Positions 1-7,863 of a stretch of 64,000 nt of DNA are shown one piece after another (positions within the stretch are counted from its first letter, which is position 1; each line of letters starts with the position of its first letter). Source of the DNA: Fodinicurvata sediminis DSM 21159 (GTDB taxonomy: Bacteria > Pseudomonadota > Alphaproteobacteria > Kiloniellales > DSM-21159); contig NZ_ATVH01000017.1 of assembly GCF_000420625.1 (NCBI RefSeq), positions 186,001-250,000 of the forward strand. The letters are read 5' to 3'. The notes beneath the pieces were generated by a model. The model searched no databases and was not told where the DNA came from. It worked only from the letters and a program-made list of their open reading frames with translations. The position numbers and the translations under genes were made by a program.

Positions 1-420
1 GCCGAGGAGACCGGAGCCGGTTTTGTCGTGATCTCGGCCGCCATCGAGGCCGAAGTGGCTTCCCTGGGGGATGATGAGGAGAAGGAGGCATTCCTGGAAG
101 AAATGGGTTTGGAGGAATCCGGGCTGGCTCGTCTGATCCGCGCTGGCTATGGCCTGTTGAACCTGATTACCTTCTTTACCGTGGGACCCAAGGAAGCGCG
201 GGCCTGGACGGTGGCGGCCGGTGCCACGGCGCCGCAGGCCGCTGGCGTGATCCACAGCGATTTTGAGCGGGGCTTCATCCGCGCCGAGACGATCACCTGC
301 GATGACTATATCGCGCTTGGCGGTGAACAGCCCTGCAAGGATGCGGGCAAGATGCGCGCGGAGGGCAAGGAATATATTGCCCGTGACGGCGACGTCTTCC
401 TGTTCCGCTTCAATGTGTGA
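1..420 (+). CDS. ychF: Redox-regulated ATPase YchF, C-terminal part (5' end outside window)
   Basis: The open frame runs in from the window edge and ends at TGA 418-420, leaving about 139 residues. They match the C-terminal helical and TGS region of YchF/OLA1: [18 protein letters not shown], then [17 protein letters not shown], and the closing [10 protein letters not shown] that typically ends the family. YchF is a ribosome-associated P-loop ATPase of the Obg group, cytoplasmic and almost universal. The nucleotide-binding domain lies upstream of the window and cannot be checked. The next gene is on the opposite strand, so this is the 3' end of its transcription unit. The family call is secure from the TGS sequence alone. 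Confidence 0.95.
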   Translation, partial: AEETGAGFVVISAAIEAEVASLGDDEEKEAFLEEMGLEESGLARLIRAGYGLLNLITFFTVGPKEARAWTVAAGATAPQAAGVIHSDFERGFIRAETITCDDYIALGGEQPCKDAGKMRAEGKEYIARDGDVFLFRFNV

Positions 421-438
421 AGATCAACGCGCCACGCT

Positions 439-720
439 TCAGCTCACCACATAGGTCATCAGCGCACAGCCGATCAGGAACTTGATCAGGCCGCCCAGGA
501 TGATTCGCTGGAAGAGGTCGCGCAGGCCGGCGTAGATCAGGTAGAGCCCGAAGGCCAGCAGCAGCCAGGCCAGCCAGTCCGCATTCTGCAGCCCGACACC
601 GCGCGACAGGCCGTCGAAGAATCCGTCCAGAGCACCGGATACGCCGTTCCAGATCGCGGCCGCCAGTTGTCCGACCGCGGCTATAATGCTGCCGAGTGCT
701 TCGCCCAGCCATTCGAACAT
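439..720 (-). CDS. Small hypothetical membrane protein
   Basis: A 93-residue protein that I do not recognise. The N-terminal half (about residues 5-37) is rich in Ala, Gly, Ile and Phe and looks like an amphipathic or membrane-surface helix. Two hydrophobic segments follow, LAWLLLAFGLYLIYAGL and IILGGLIKFLIGCALMTYVV, separated by a short charged stretch (RDLFQR), as in a two-helix inner-membrane hairpin. The ATG at 720 follows a G-rich stretch that could serve as ribosome binding site. It lies tail-to-tail with ychF and immediately downstream of the orphan antitoxin gene on the same strand, where a toxin would be expected. It does not resemble a PIN-domain or RelE toxin. Confidence 0.55.
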   Translation of the reverse strand: MFEWLGEALGSIIAAVGQLAAAIWNGVSGALDGFFDGLSRGVGLQNADWLAWLLLAFGLYLIYAGLRDLFQRIILGGLIKFLIGCALMTYVVS

Positions 721-795
721 CTGCTGCTATCCCCCGCGTGAGTGCTCGTGGCGGTTTAGCGGTCCCGGAGGGGACAAGGCAAGGACCTTGTCCTG

Positions 796-1077
796 TCAGT
801 GTGAGTTCCGAGTCTTTGACTGAGCGGGCGGTTCGACTCCTAAAGCCGAAGCGATGTCCTTTGGCAAGGGCGCATCGAAATCGGGTCCAATCCGCAGTTT
901 TCCTCGCAAGATTCCGGCTTTGCGTCGAGCGGTCTGTGTGCCGGTCGGAGGGCCGGGACGGACCAGCCGAGCAACCGGCTTTCCGGCGCGGCAAATCACG
1001 ATCTCCTCTCCCTTCTCCGACTGCGCGATCAATCGGCAGAGGTGCGCCCTAGCTTCCATGATGTTGACTGTCTTCAT
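796..1077 (-). CDS. Phd/YefM-type antitoxin, apparently orphan
   Basis: About 93 residues starting at the ATG at 1077. The beginning, MKTVNIMEARAHLCRLI, followed by GEEIVICRAGKPVARLV, is the standard prevent-host-death antitoxin fold: a DNA-binding N-terminus with the RAGKPVARL strand. The C-terminal part (GPDFDAPLPKDIASALG) matches the toxin-binding tail that VapB/Phd partners of PIN toxins carry. In such modules the toxin gene begins within a few bases of the antitoxin stop. Here the next downstream gene is a small membrane protein 75 bases away and no PIN or RelE-like frame is visible on either side. The frame stays open upstream of 1077, but the added residues do not look family-like. Likely role: autorepressor and/or antidote without its local partner. 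Confidence 0.8.
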   Translation of the reverse strand: MKTVNIMEARAHLCRLIAQSEKGEEIVICRAGKPVARLVRPGPPTGTQTARRKAGILRGKLRIGPDFDAPLPKDIASALGVEPPAQSKTRNSH

Positions 1078-1250
1078 TTCGTCTCTTCTTGCGAAGACAT
1101 GCATCCTGAGTTGGTCTAGCCCAATACGAGGGAGGATGCAAAATATCATGGTGCTGTCCGGGGAGCCTTTTCACGAGTTTCTCCGCAAGACCCTGCCTTC
1201 CCTGGATCGGTTCGTGAACGGGCAGGTAAGGCAGGGCGCGGTGCTCCGGG

Positions 1251-1862
1251 TCAGACGGCGGTCCGAACGGTCTCGGTCACATCCAACTTGCGTTCCAGCA
1301 TCACCGGGACCGGTCGGCAGACGGTGTTGCAGACCGGCGAGTGCTGCCGGGTGAAGGCAATGAGGTCGGCTAGTTCCTCCTCGGAGCAGTTCGCCTTCAC
1401 GTCCATGCGGATGCGGATCTGCTCGTAGCCGGCGGGCACGGACTCGTCCAGGGCGAGCAGGCCCTGGACGTCCAGGTCTCCTTCCAGTTCCGTCGAGAGA
1501 TGCTCGATGGTGATGCCGCGGGCCGTGGCGTGCAGCACGAAGGTCGTGGTGACACAGCCGGCGAGCGCGTGCAGCAGGAATTCCACGGGATTGGCGCCCT
1601 CGTTGTTGCCGAGCAGCACGGGCGGCTCGCCGTTGGTGAAGGTGAAGGGTTCCGAGCGCGAATCATCCTCGCGGCCGGCGCCGTAGAAGTCCCGGATCCT
1701 CGAACGGTTCTCGCCGCCGCTGATCCAGGTGTTCCGGGCGCGGAACTGGAAGTGGCCGAGGGAGCTGTCCGCCTTGATCGCATCGATGGTGGCTAAGGCG
1801 GCGGTCACGTCCAGACCGTTCATGTGGCCGGGCTGTGCAGGGGTGGTTTCAGGGGTCATCAT
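1251..1862 (-). CDS. OsmC/Ohr family peroxide-reducing protein
   Basis: 203 residues. The two redox cysteines of the OsmC fold are present: Cys103 in HALAGCVTTT and Cys178 in HSPVCNTV, with the LLGNNEGANPVEFLLHAL segment before the first. OsmC/Ohr proteins reduce organic hydroperoxides, usually with dihydrolipoamide as reductant, in the cytoplasm. This longer subgroup carries about 40 extra N-terminal residues. The start at 1862 is supported by AAAGGAG seven bases upstream of ATGATG. The gene faces the GlxA-type regulator gene across a roughly 170-base shared upstream region, which suggests but does not show that the regulator controls it. The actual substrate could be an organic hydroperoxide or another electrophile. 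Confidence 0.9.
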   Translation of the reverse strand: MMTPETTPAQPGHMNGLDVTAALATIDAIKADSSLGHFQFRARNTWISGGENRSRIRDFYGAGREDDSRSEPFTFTNGEPPVLLGNNEGANPVEFLLHALAGCVTTTFVLHATARGITIEHLSTELEGDLDVQGLLALDESVPAGYEQIRIRMDVKANCSEEELADLIAFTRQHSPVCNTVCRPVPVMLERKLDVTETVRTAV

Positions 1863-2029
1863 TGTCCTACTCCTTTATTGTGTGAAAGTGATCAACTGTT
1901 TGACACATCTGCATAAATTTTGCCGATTGGCCTGTAGTGGCCGATAGAGGAGAAAATACGAGTGGACCGGCGCGCGGGTTAGCTCGATTCTGGTCACAAC
2001 AGTTCCGTTTGTGCCACGAAACGAGGCTC
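1863..2029. promoter_or_regulatory. Shared upstream region of osmC-like and glxA-like genes
   Basis: This divergent intergenic region is more AT-rich than its neighbours and contains a near-palindrome TCAACTGTTTGA at about 1893-1904, the kind of site an AraC-family regulator could use. A TTGACA at 1900-1905 has no convincing -10 partner. No transcript start can be fixed from sequence alone. Confidence 0.3.
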
Positions 2030-3124
2030 ATGAGGATGGACGGTTCTTCCCCCGCTGGCACCGAGGCCCTGATCGTCGCCGTGCCGGAAACGGCAGGCTC
2101 GGCGCTTTACGGTATGGTGGACGTACTGTCCGCCACTGGTCGGATTTGGCGCGAACTGGTGGGCGAACCGCCGGGAGCGCAGCTGATCAGGCCCCGGATC
2201 GTGGGCCTGTCGCGCACGCCCTTTCTCTGCGGCAACGGCATACCGGTCGCTCCCGAACTCTGCGTGGACGACGACCCGCTCGCGGACATCGTGATTCTTC
2301 CGGAAATGTGGCTTGCCCCCGATGATCCCCTCCAGGGCCGCTATCCGGACCTGCTGGACTGGGTCCGGCGGCGGTATCGCACGGGCAGCACGGTTTATTC
2401 GGCCTGCTCAGGCACCGTCCTTCTGGCGGCCACCGGCCTGCTTGACGGGCGCGAGGCGACCTCGCACTGGGGCTATCAGGATCTCTTCCGCACCTGCTTT
2501 CCGGCCGTGCGATTCCGGCCGGCGCCGAACCTGGTGTTCGCCGATCCCGCCGGACGGATCGTGAGTGCCGGCGGCACCACCTCCTGGCATGACCTGGCGC
2601 TACACATCATCGCGCGCCACTGCAGCCCCGGGGAGGCTTTGCGCATAGCCAAGGTCTACCTGCTGAAGTGGCACGGCGAGGGCCAGCTGCCATATGCCAG
2701 CCTGGTACGTGCCCAGCCCCACGCCGACTCAGCGGTACGCGCTGTGGAACAGTGGCTGAAGCAGTACTTCCGCGACGCGCACGCGGTCTCCGGCGCCGTC
2801 GCCCAGGCCGGACTGCCGGAACGCAGCCTCAAACGCCGCTTCAGGGCGGCCACGGGCACAAGCCTGATGACCTATGTCCAGAACCTCCGCATGGAAGAGG
2901 CCAAGCGGCAGCTGGAGGAAAGCGAAACGGCCTTCGAGGAGATCGCGGCGGAGGTGGGCTATGAAAACCCAGCCTTCGCGCGCCGGCTGTTCAGGCGCAC
3001 CACGGGCCTGACACCCGGGCAGTATCGCAAGATGTTCCGGCCGGTGGCGCAGGCGGCCGAGCCGCTGGAGAGCGTCTCGTTCGCTGGCGAGGCCTCAACG
3101 AAGGCGGAGGACGGCGTGGCGTGA
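2030..3124 (+). CDS. GlxA family transcriptional regulator (DJ-1/PfpI plus AraC domains)
   Basis: About 364 residues from the ATG at 2030; the frame is open to an ATG at 1937, but the extra residues do not look like family sequence. The N-terminal two-thirds is a DJ-1/PfpI-like domain with the nucleophile-elbow region TVYSACSGTVLLAATGLLDG followed by ATSHWGYQD. The C-terminal 100 residues form an AraC double helix-turn-helix, including LPERSLKRRFRAATG and FEEIAAEVGYENPAFARRLF. GlxA-type regulators sense small metabolites through the amidase-like domain and activate nearby genes. Position back to back with the OsmC gene suggests a target there. The inducer cannot be predicted. Confidence 0.9.
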   Translation: MRMDGSSPAGTEALIVAVPETAGSALYGMVDVLSATGRIWRELVGEPPGAQLIRPRIVGLSRTPFLCGNGIPVAPELCVDDDPLADIVILPEMWLAPDDPLQGRYPDLLDWVRRRYRTGSTVYSACSGTVLLAATGLLDGREATSHWGYQDLFRTCFPAVRFRPAPNLVFADPAGRIVSAGGTTSWHDLALHIIARHCSPGEALRIAKVYLLKWHGEGQLPYASLVRAQPHADSAVRAVEQWLKQYFRDAHAVSGAVAQAGLPERSLKRRFRAATGTSLMTYVQNLRMEEAKRQLEESETAFEEIAAEVGYENPAFARRLFRRTTGLTPGQYRKMFRPVAQAAEPLESVSFAGEASTKAEDGVA

Positions 3125-3136
3125 AGCCTTCCGGCC

Positions 3137-3940
3137 TCAGACCGCGAAATCCGGCGCCAGTTTCGCCAGCTGGCGCTTGATGCTTTCCAGGTGGGCCTGG
3201 GCGCTTTCGGCGTCGCCGTCCTGCATTTGGGCGGCGGTGCTTTCGGCGATCTCGCGCGGCACGGGCTTGAGCGGGCGGCCGGTGCTCATGGCCTTGACCT
3301 GGGCTTCGGCGGCACGCTCCAGGTAGTAGAGGTCATCCCAGGCCTGGGCGATGGTCTCGGCCGCCACCAGGATGCCGTGGTTCTTGAGGAACAGGATATC
3401 GGCCTCGCCCAGGGCGGTGGCCATGCGTTCGCCTTCGCGATCGTCCAGGGCCAGGCCGCTGTAGTTTTCGTCCACCGCCGTGCGGCCATAGAACTTCAGC
3501 GCCGTCTGGCTGGCCCAGGCCAGCGGCTCGCCCTCCAGCATCGACAAGGCCGTGGCGTAGGGCATGTGGGTGTGGAAGGCGACCTTCACACGCGGCACCA
3601 CGCGGTGCAGGCAGGCATGGATATAGAAGGCCGTGGCCTCGGGCACGCCGTCGCCCTCGATGACATTGCCGTGCAGGTCGCAGACCAGCAGGCGCGAGGC
3701 CGTGATCTCGTCGAAGGCATGGCCATAGGGATTGACCAGGAACAGGTCGTCACGCCCCGGCACCATGGCCGAGAAGTGGTTGCACACCCCCTCCTGCAGG
3801 CCCAGGCGGGCGGCCATGCGGAAGGTGGCGGCGAGATCCACACGTGCGGCCTGCAGGGCCTCGCGGTCGATGGAATTGCTGCCTATGGCCGTTGTAAAAG
3901 CCGGGACAGGCGTTTGCCGGGATTTCAATTCGTGCGCCAT
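3137..3940 (-). CDS. Class II aldolase/adducin family protein
   Basis: 267 residues with the class II aldolase/adducin head domain. Metal-binding histidines are visible in KVAFHTHMPYATALS (HxH pair), and LFLKNHGILVAAETIAQAWDDLYYLE is the conserved C-terminal block. CNHFSAMVPGRDDLFLVNPYG marks the substrate phosphate-binding region. Members include fuculose- and ribulose-phosphate aldolases or epimerases and many uncharacterised, adducin-like proteins; this sequence looks like the latter, so no substrate is assigned. The stop lies 12 bases from the convergent glxA-like gene. It shares its strand with the haloacid dehalogenase gene upstream (24-base gap), suggesting a two-gene operon for a small hydroxy- or halo-acid or a sugar derivative. 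Confidence 0.88.
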   Translation of the reverse strand: MAHELKSRQTPVPAFTTAIGSNSIDREALQAARVDLAATFRMAARLGLQEGVCNHFSAMVPGRDDLFLVNPYGHAFDEITASRLLVCDLHGNVIEGDGVPEATAFYIHACLHRVVPRVKVAFHTHMPYATALSMLEGEPLAWASQTALKFYGRTAVDENYSGLALDDREGERMATALGEADILFLKNHGILVAAETIAQAWDDLYYLERAAEAQVKAMSTGRPLKPVPREIAESTAAQMQDGDAESAQAHLESIKRQLAKLAPDFAV

Positions 3941-3964
3941 CGGGACTCCGTCATCTTCAGGGTA

Positions 3965-4684
3965 TCAGGCTGTAGAATGCTCAATCCAGCCGAACTGTGC
4001 AAACAGCCCGGGTAGGCCGTTCAGGTCCGGCAGTGTGGCATCCGGGGTGTAGTCTGGGGGAGGCTTGCGTCCTGAGCCGCGGTCAACCCAGATGCACCTA
4101 AGTCCAAGGTCTCGGGCAGCGGCCAGGTCGAGATGTGGGCTGGCACAGATGTGAACCGTCTCGTTACTGTCCACACCGAGTTCGCGATAGGCATGCTCGA
4201 AAAGCGCGAGGGAAGGCTTGTAAGCGCCTGCCTGCTCGGCAGTGATGATACGGTCAATTGTGTTGCCCAACTGCCCGACATTCCCAGCTATGATCGAATC
4301 ATCGGTGTTGGAGATAATACAAAGCCGGAAGCCAGCTGCCTTGAGCCGTTGCAGGACATTCGGCACTTCTGGAAAGGCCGGCATGCCTGAGATTGCAGCT
4401 GTCAGGATTTCGCCGTCATCCTGCTCAACTGGAAGCCCAAGCTCGTCCATCGTCTGCTCCAGGGCCATCTGTGCGATCTCTCTGAAAGAGCGGTATGGGG
4501 GTGTCTGTTCGAGCCTGAATTCATGACGTTCATAAACCTCCAGGAGGGTCCGGGGATCGAGGTTTTCGACTTTCTTGTTATGCAGGAGCTGCCGAGCGAC
4601 TTCATAGAGTCCCTCGTCCCACTGAATCAGGGTTCCGTAGCAGTCGAAAGTCAGCCAGCTTGGCGAAGGTTTGTCGGTGAGCAT
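3965..4684 (-). CDS. Haloacid dehalogenase type II-like hydrolase (HAD superfamily)
   Basis: 239 residues. HAD motif I is LTFDCYGTLIQWD with the nucleophile Asp14; motif II is LCIISNTDDS; the conserved lysine is in EQAGAYKPSLALFEHA; motif IV is VHICASPHLDLAAARDLG, followed by GLRCIWVDRG. This arrangement is that of L-2-haloacid dehalogenases and related phosphatases, which use an aspartyl-ester intermediate. Motif IV normally has two acidic residues after a Ser or His; here SPHLD keeps one. A phosphatase or dehalogenase activity on a small organic acid is likely, but the substrate is not readable. It is probably co-transcribed with the class II aldolase gene 24 bases downstream and diverges from a LysR gene. 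Confidence 0.85.
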   Translation of the reverse strand: MLTDKPSPSWLTFDCYGTLIQWDEGLYEVARQLLHNKKVENLDPRTLLEVYERHEFRLEQTPPYRSFREIAQMALEQTMDELGLPVEQDDGEILTAAISGMPAFPEVPNVLQRLKAAGFRLCIISNTDDSIIAGNVGQLGNTIDRIITAEQAGAYKPSLALFEHAYRELGVDSNETVHICASPHLDLAAARDLGLRCIWVDRGSGRKPPPDYTPDATLPDLNGLPGLFAQFGWIEHSTA

Positions 4685-4794
4685 GTCCTGTGGTCTTTCA
4701 TGTGATCTTGCCGATGCCGGACAATCTAGATCTCGATAGACGAATTAGAAAATTAAATGTATGTATAAACTTTAGTGGAAATACAAATGATACA
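4685..4794. promoter_or_regulatory. AT-rich divergent promoter region, HAD gene / lysR
   Basis: About 110 bases, markedly AT-rich compared with the surrounding sequence, lie between the divergent HAD and LysR genes. LysR regulators usually bind in exactly this position and act on the divergent gene. The run of TATGTATAAACTTTA around 4760-4775 could hold a promoter, but no single -35/-10 pair stands out. Confidence 0.4.
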
Positions 4795-5679
4795 ATGTTT
4801 GATGTCGAACTCCTGAGAACGCTTCTGGCTGTGGCCGACACCGGCAGCTTCACGCTGGCGGCCAACAGGGTGCATCGAACGCAGTCAACGGTGAGCCAAC
4901 AGATCCGCAAGCTGGAAGAAGCAGCGGGCCATCGCCTGCTTCGACGAGAACGCGCAGGCGGTGTGATTCTGCCGACCCAGGAGGGGGAAGTACTGCTCGG
5001 CTATGCGCGCCGCATCGTGGACATATCCAGGGAGGCCGAAACCATGATGCGTGCCGCCGAACCTCTGGAGACGATCCGTCTGGGCGTTCCCGAGGATTTT
5101 GCGGGGCATCGCTTGACGGAACTGCTGTCCGGCCTTGCGCGTTCCTTTCCCAGGGTGCGGCTTGACGTGACCAGTGGGCTCAATATCGAGCTTTCCCGTC
5201 AACTCGCTGCACGGGAACTCGATCTGGCGATCGTCAAGCGACACCCCGAGAGCGGGCCCTGCATCGCCCGTTGGCCGGAGCGCCTTGTGTGGGTGGCTGG
5301 ACGCAAGGTGAAAGAAGTCGCTGAACCGGTGCCTTTGGCGGTTTTTCCCTCTGGGTGTGTCTATCGCGGCTATGCAATCGAAATGCTGGAAACTGCCGGG
5401 CGTCGCTGGCGCATTGCCTATGCGAGCCAGAGCCTGATCGGAATCCAGGCTGCCATCTCCTCTGGATTGGGGATAAGTATTCTCTCCCAAGGAGCTATTC
5501 TGCCTGGGCATCGCCGTCTGGAACCGGCGGAAGGCTTTCCGGAGCCACCGCAATCGGAAATCGCCTTGCTTGCGAAATCCGGCCGCCTGGAAGTGGTGGT
5601 CGAGGATGTAGCTTCCTATCTGGAACACCAGATGGGCACTGGGATATTGAAGGGCCTGATGAGTGTGGATGGTGGGTAA
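4795..5679 (+). CDS. LysR family transcriptional regulator
   Basis: 294 residues from the ATG at 4795, whose protein begins MFDVELLRTLLAVADTGSFTLAA, the standard LysR N-terminus; the frame is open upstream but those residues are not family-like. The winged helix-turn-helix spans about residues 1-60 (AANRVHRTQSTVSQQIRKLEE). A periplasmic-binding-protein-like effector domain follows from about residue 88 (IRLGVPEDFAGHRL). It diverges from the HAD/aldolase pair and is the obvious candidate regulator for it, following the usual LysR arrangement. The effector is unknown. An imperfect dyad lies just past the stop, and the SRP RNA gene follows. Confidence 0.92.
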   Translation: MFDVELLRTLLAVADTGSFTLAANRVHRTQSTVSQQIRKLEEAAGHRLLRRERAGGVILPTQEGEVLLGYARRIVDISREAETMMRAAEPLETIRLGVPEDFAGHRLTELLSGLARSFPRVRLDVTSGLNIELSRQLAARELDLAIVKRHPESGPCIARWPERLVWVAGRKVKEVAEPVPLAVFPSGCVYRGYAIEMLETAGRRWRIAYASQSLIGIQAAISSGLGISILSQGAILPGHRRLEPAEGFPEPPQSEIALLAKSGRLEVVVEDVASYLEHQMGTGILKGLMSVDGG

Positions 5680-5693
5680 AATGCCTTCGAGGC

Positions 5694-5713
5694 AAGTGCT
5701 TCCGGAAACACTT
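5694..5713 (+). other. Imperfect dyad after lysR
   Basis: The arms AAGTGCTTCC and GGAAACACTT are complementary at nine of ten positions. It lies 15 bases past the lysR stop and could be a weak terminator hairpin, but no T-run follows. Function uncertain. Confidence 0.3.
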
Positions 5714-5746
5714 AGGACGAAGGTTCAGAAACAGAAAAACTGCCCC

Positions 5747-5777
5747 TTGCCCTTGCCCCCCGTGATGCTGATATAGT
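5747..5777 (+). promoter_or_regulatory. Putative sigma-70 promoter of the SRP RNA gene
   Basis: TTGCCC at 5747-5752 and TATAGT at 5772-5777 form a -35/-10 pair with a 19-base spacer, ending six bases before the predicted 5' end of the RNA at 5784. The spacer is on the long side. A second TTGCCC at 5753 is too close to serve. Confidence 0.5.
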
Positions 5778-5783
5778 GCTTAC

Positions 5784-5882
5784 GGGAGGTTGGCCGCGGA
5801 CGGATCGCTCGCCAACCCGGTCAGGTCCGGAAGGAAGCAGCCGTAACGAGTTTCTGCATCCGGGTCGCAGGTCCAGCCTCCC
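5784..5882 (+). ncRNA. ffs: Signal recognition particle RNA, small bacterial (4.5S) type
   Basis: The conserved apical domain is unmistakable: GGTCAGGTCCGGAAGGAAGC from 5819, continuing AGCC, with the GGAA tetraloop and the asymmetric internal loop that binds Ffh. The right-hand side of the hairpin continues through CATCCGGGTCGCAGGTCC. The terminal stem pairs GGGAGGTTGG at 5784 with CCAGCCTCCC ending at 5882, giving about 99 nucleotides, the usual short SRP RNA size. The RNA forms the signal recognition particle with Ffh for co-translational membrane targeting. It lies directly upstream of dnaX, a frequent arrangement in Alphaproteobacteria. Exact ends are predicted from the stem. Confidence 0.95.
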
Positions 5883-5946
5883 ACCTTTCACGCGCCGCGC
5901 CGAGTGAGACGTCGGCGATCGCTTCCGCCAGGCTTCGAGCGAGGAC

Positions 5947-7857
5947 ATGACGGACCGGCCCGCGACCCCGACGCCGCAAGACGCGACAACATCCGGCAGC
6001 AAATCCCCCTATCTGGTTCTGGCCCGAAAGTACCGGCCGCAGTCCTTTGCCGACATGATTGGGCAGGATGCGCTGGTGCGCACGCTCAAGAACGCCATCG
6101 AGACCGATCGCCTGCCCCATGCCGTGGTGCTGACCGGCGTGCGCGGCGTGGGCAAGACCACGACCGCCCGCATCATCGCCAAGGCCATCAACTATACCGG
6201 CCCAGATGGCACCGCTGGCCCCACGGTGGGCAGCACCGACGACTGCGAGGCCTGTCGCGCCATCGCGGAGGATCGCCATCCCGATGTCATGGAGATGGAC
6301 GCGGCTAGCCGCACAGGTGTGGACGACATCCGCGAGCTGATCGAGGGGGTGCGCTATCGTCCCGTCTCGGCGCGCTACAAGGTCTACATCATCGACGAAG
6401 TGCACATGCTCTCCAAGAACGCCTTCAACGCCCTGTTGAAGACGCTGGAGGAGCCGCCGCCGCACGTCATGTTCATCTTTGCCACCACCGAGATCCGCAA
6501 GGTTCCGGTCACAGTGCTCTCGCGCTGCATGCGGTTCGACCTGCGTCGTGTGGAACAGCCTGTCCTGGCCGAGCATTTCGCCAATCTCTGTGCCCGCGAG
6601 AACGTGGAGGCCGAAGAAGAGGCCCTGCAGATGATCGCCCGGGCTGCCGACGGCTCGGTGCGCGATGGACTTTCCCTGCTGGATCAGGCCATTGCCCTGG
6701 GGGAAACGCGCGTGGAGACGGCCACGGTCAAGCAAATGCTGGGCCTGACGGACCGGGCGCAGATCTATGACCTCTATGAAGCCACCCTGAAGGGCGACGT
6801 TGCCACGGCGCTGGAGCAGCTGGGGTCGCTCTACAATGCCGGCGGCGACCCTGTGGTGGTGCTGCAGGACATGCTGGAACTGACCCACACCTTGACGCGG
6901 GTCAAGGTGGTGCCCGATACGGCGGATGCCGGCCTGACCGAAAACGAACGCCTGCGCGGTCGCGAGATGGCGGGAAATCTGGGTGTGCCGGTGCTGACCC
7001 GGGTCTGGCAGATGCTGCTGAAGGGCATTTCCGAAACACAGCAGGCGGCTTCTCCCCTGCAGGCGGCAGAGATGGTGCTGATCCGCCTGGCCTATGCAGC
7101 CGACCTGCCGGCGCCGGCCGATCTGGTACGGCGCCTGTCGCAGCAGGATGGGGCGTCCGGTACTGCAGCAGCTACGGCGCCATCGGGAGCTCCTGCCGGC
7201 GCCGATGCCGTTTCATCTGGCGTAGCCGGGCTTGGCGGGAATGGCACGGGGCCTGAGGCTGGCCCGACCGCGCTGCGTTCCGTTGGTGGCAGCACGGCCC
7301 CGCAGACGGTAGCGATGCAGCCACAACCGGAATCGGATGTAGAACCCCTGCCGGAAGCGCGGCCAGACACAGCGGCGGAACAACAGCCGTCGAAGCCACG
7401 GCCCCGAAGCTTCGAAGAAGTGGTAAGCCTGACTCAGGAGCGGCGCGAAGCCCGGCTTGCCACGCAGTTGAAGAAGGACGTGCATCTTGTGCGCTTCGAA
7501 CCGGGGCGTATCGAATTTCGCCCGGGCCCGCATGCGCCAAAGGACCTGGCCGGACAGCTGGGTCGCCTGTTAGGCGAATGGACGGGACAGCGCTGGGTCG
7601 TCAGCGTGTCGGATGAACAAGGTGAAGCCACACTGGAAGAGCAGGAGGCCGACCGCCAATCGCGTTTGCAGGCGGAGGTGTTGGCCGATCCGCGCGTCCA
7701 GGCGGTGATGCAGGTCTTTCCCGGTGCCGAGATTTCGCGCATAACCCTGCCCGAGGAAGAAACGCCTGATATGGGCGACGACGAGACACTGGAGTCCGGA
7801 CTGGACACCACGGCTGAGCCGGCCGTTGGGCCCGCGGACGAAGAGGATATGGAGTAG
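5947..7857 (+). CDS. dnaX: DNA polymerase III subunits gamma and tau
   Basis: 636 residues. The AAA+ clamp-loader core is clear: KYRPQSFADMIGQDALVRTL, Walker A in TGVRGVGKTTTARI (Lys70), Walker B VYIIDEVHMLS, and the SRC motif in TVLSRCMRFDLRR. A low-complexity Ala/Gly/Pro-rich linker covers roughly residues 395-480, followed by a tau-type C-terminal domain with RSFEEVVSLTQERREARL. It loads the beta sliding clamp and couples polymerases at the fork. In the zinc module only two cysteines (Cys100, Cys103) remain at the position where the family usually has four. It heads dnaX-ybaB-recR, with six bases to ybaB. No obvious slippery A-run for programmed frameshifting was seen. Confidence 0.97.
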   Translation: MTDRPATPTPQDATTSGSKSPYLVLARKYRPQSFADMIGQDALVRTLKNAIETDRLPHAVVLTGVRGVGKTTTARIIAKAINYTGPDGTAGPTVGSTDDCEACRAIAEDRHPDVMEMDAASRTGVDDIRELIEGVRYRPVSARYKVYIIDEVHMLSKNAFNALLKTLEEPPPHVMFIFATTEIRKVPVTVLSRCMRFDLRRVEQPVLAEHFANLCARENVEAEEEALQMIARAADGSVRDGLSLLDQAIALGETRVETATVKQMLGLTDRAQIYDLYEATLKGDVATALEQLGSLYNAGGDPVVVLQDMLELTHTLTRVKVVPDTADAGLTENERLRGREMAGNLGVPVLTRVWQMLLKGISETQQAASPLQAAEMVLIRLAYAADLPAPADLVRRLSQQDGASGTAAATAPSGAPAGADAVSSGVAGLGGNGTGPEAGPTALRSVGGSTAPQTVAMQPQPESDVEPLPEARPDTAAEQQPSKPRPRSFEEVVSLTQERREARLATQLKKDVHLVRFEPGRIEFRPGPHAPKDLAGQLGRLLGEWTGQRWVVSVSDEQGEATLEEQEADRQSRLQAEVLADPRVQAVMQVFPGAEISRITLPEEETPDMGDDETLESGLDTTAEPAVGPADEEDME

Positions 7858-7863
7858 TCCCTA

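Noticed and set aside
410-994. Minus-strand frame of 194 codons covering the small membrane protein and antitoxin 3' end
   Set aside because: Arg/Pro/Ala-rich, crosses two better supported genes in other frames and has no recognisable domain.
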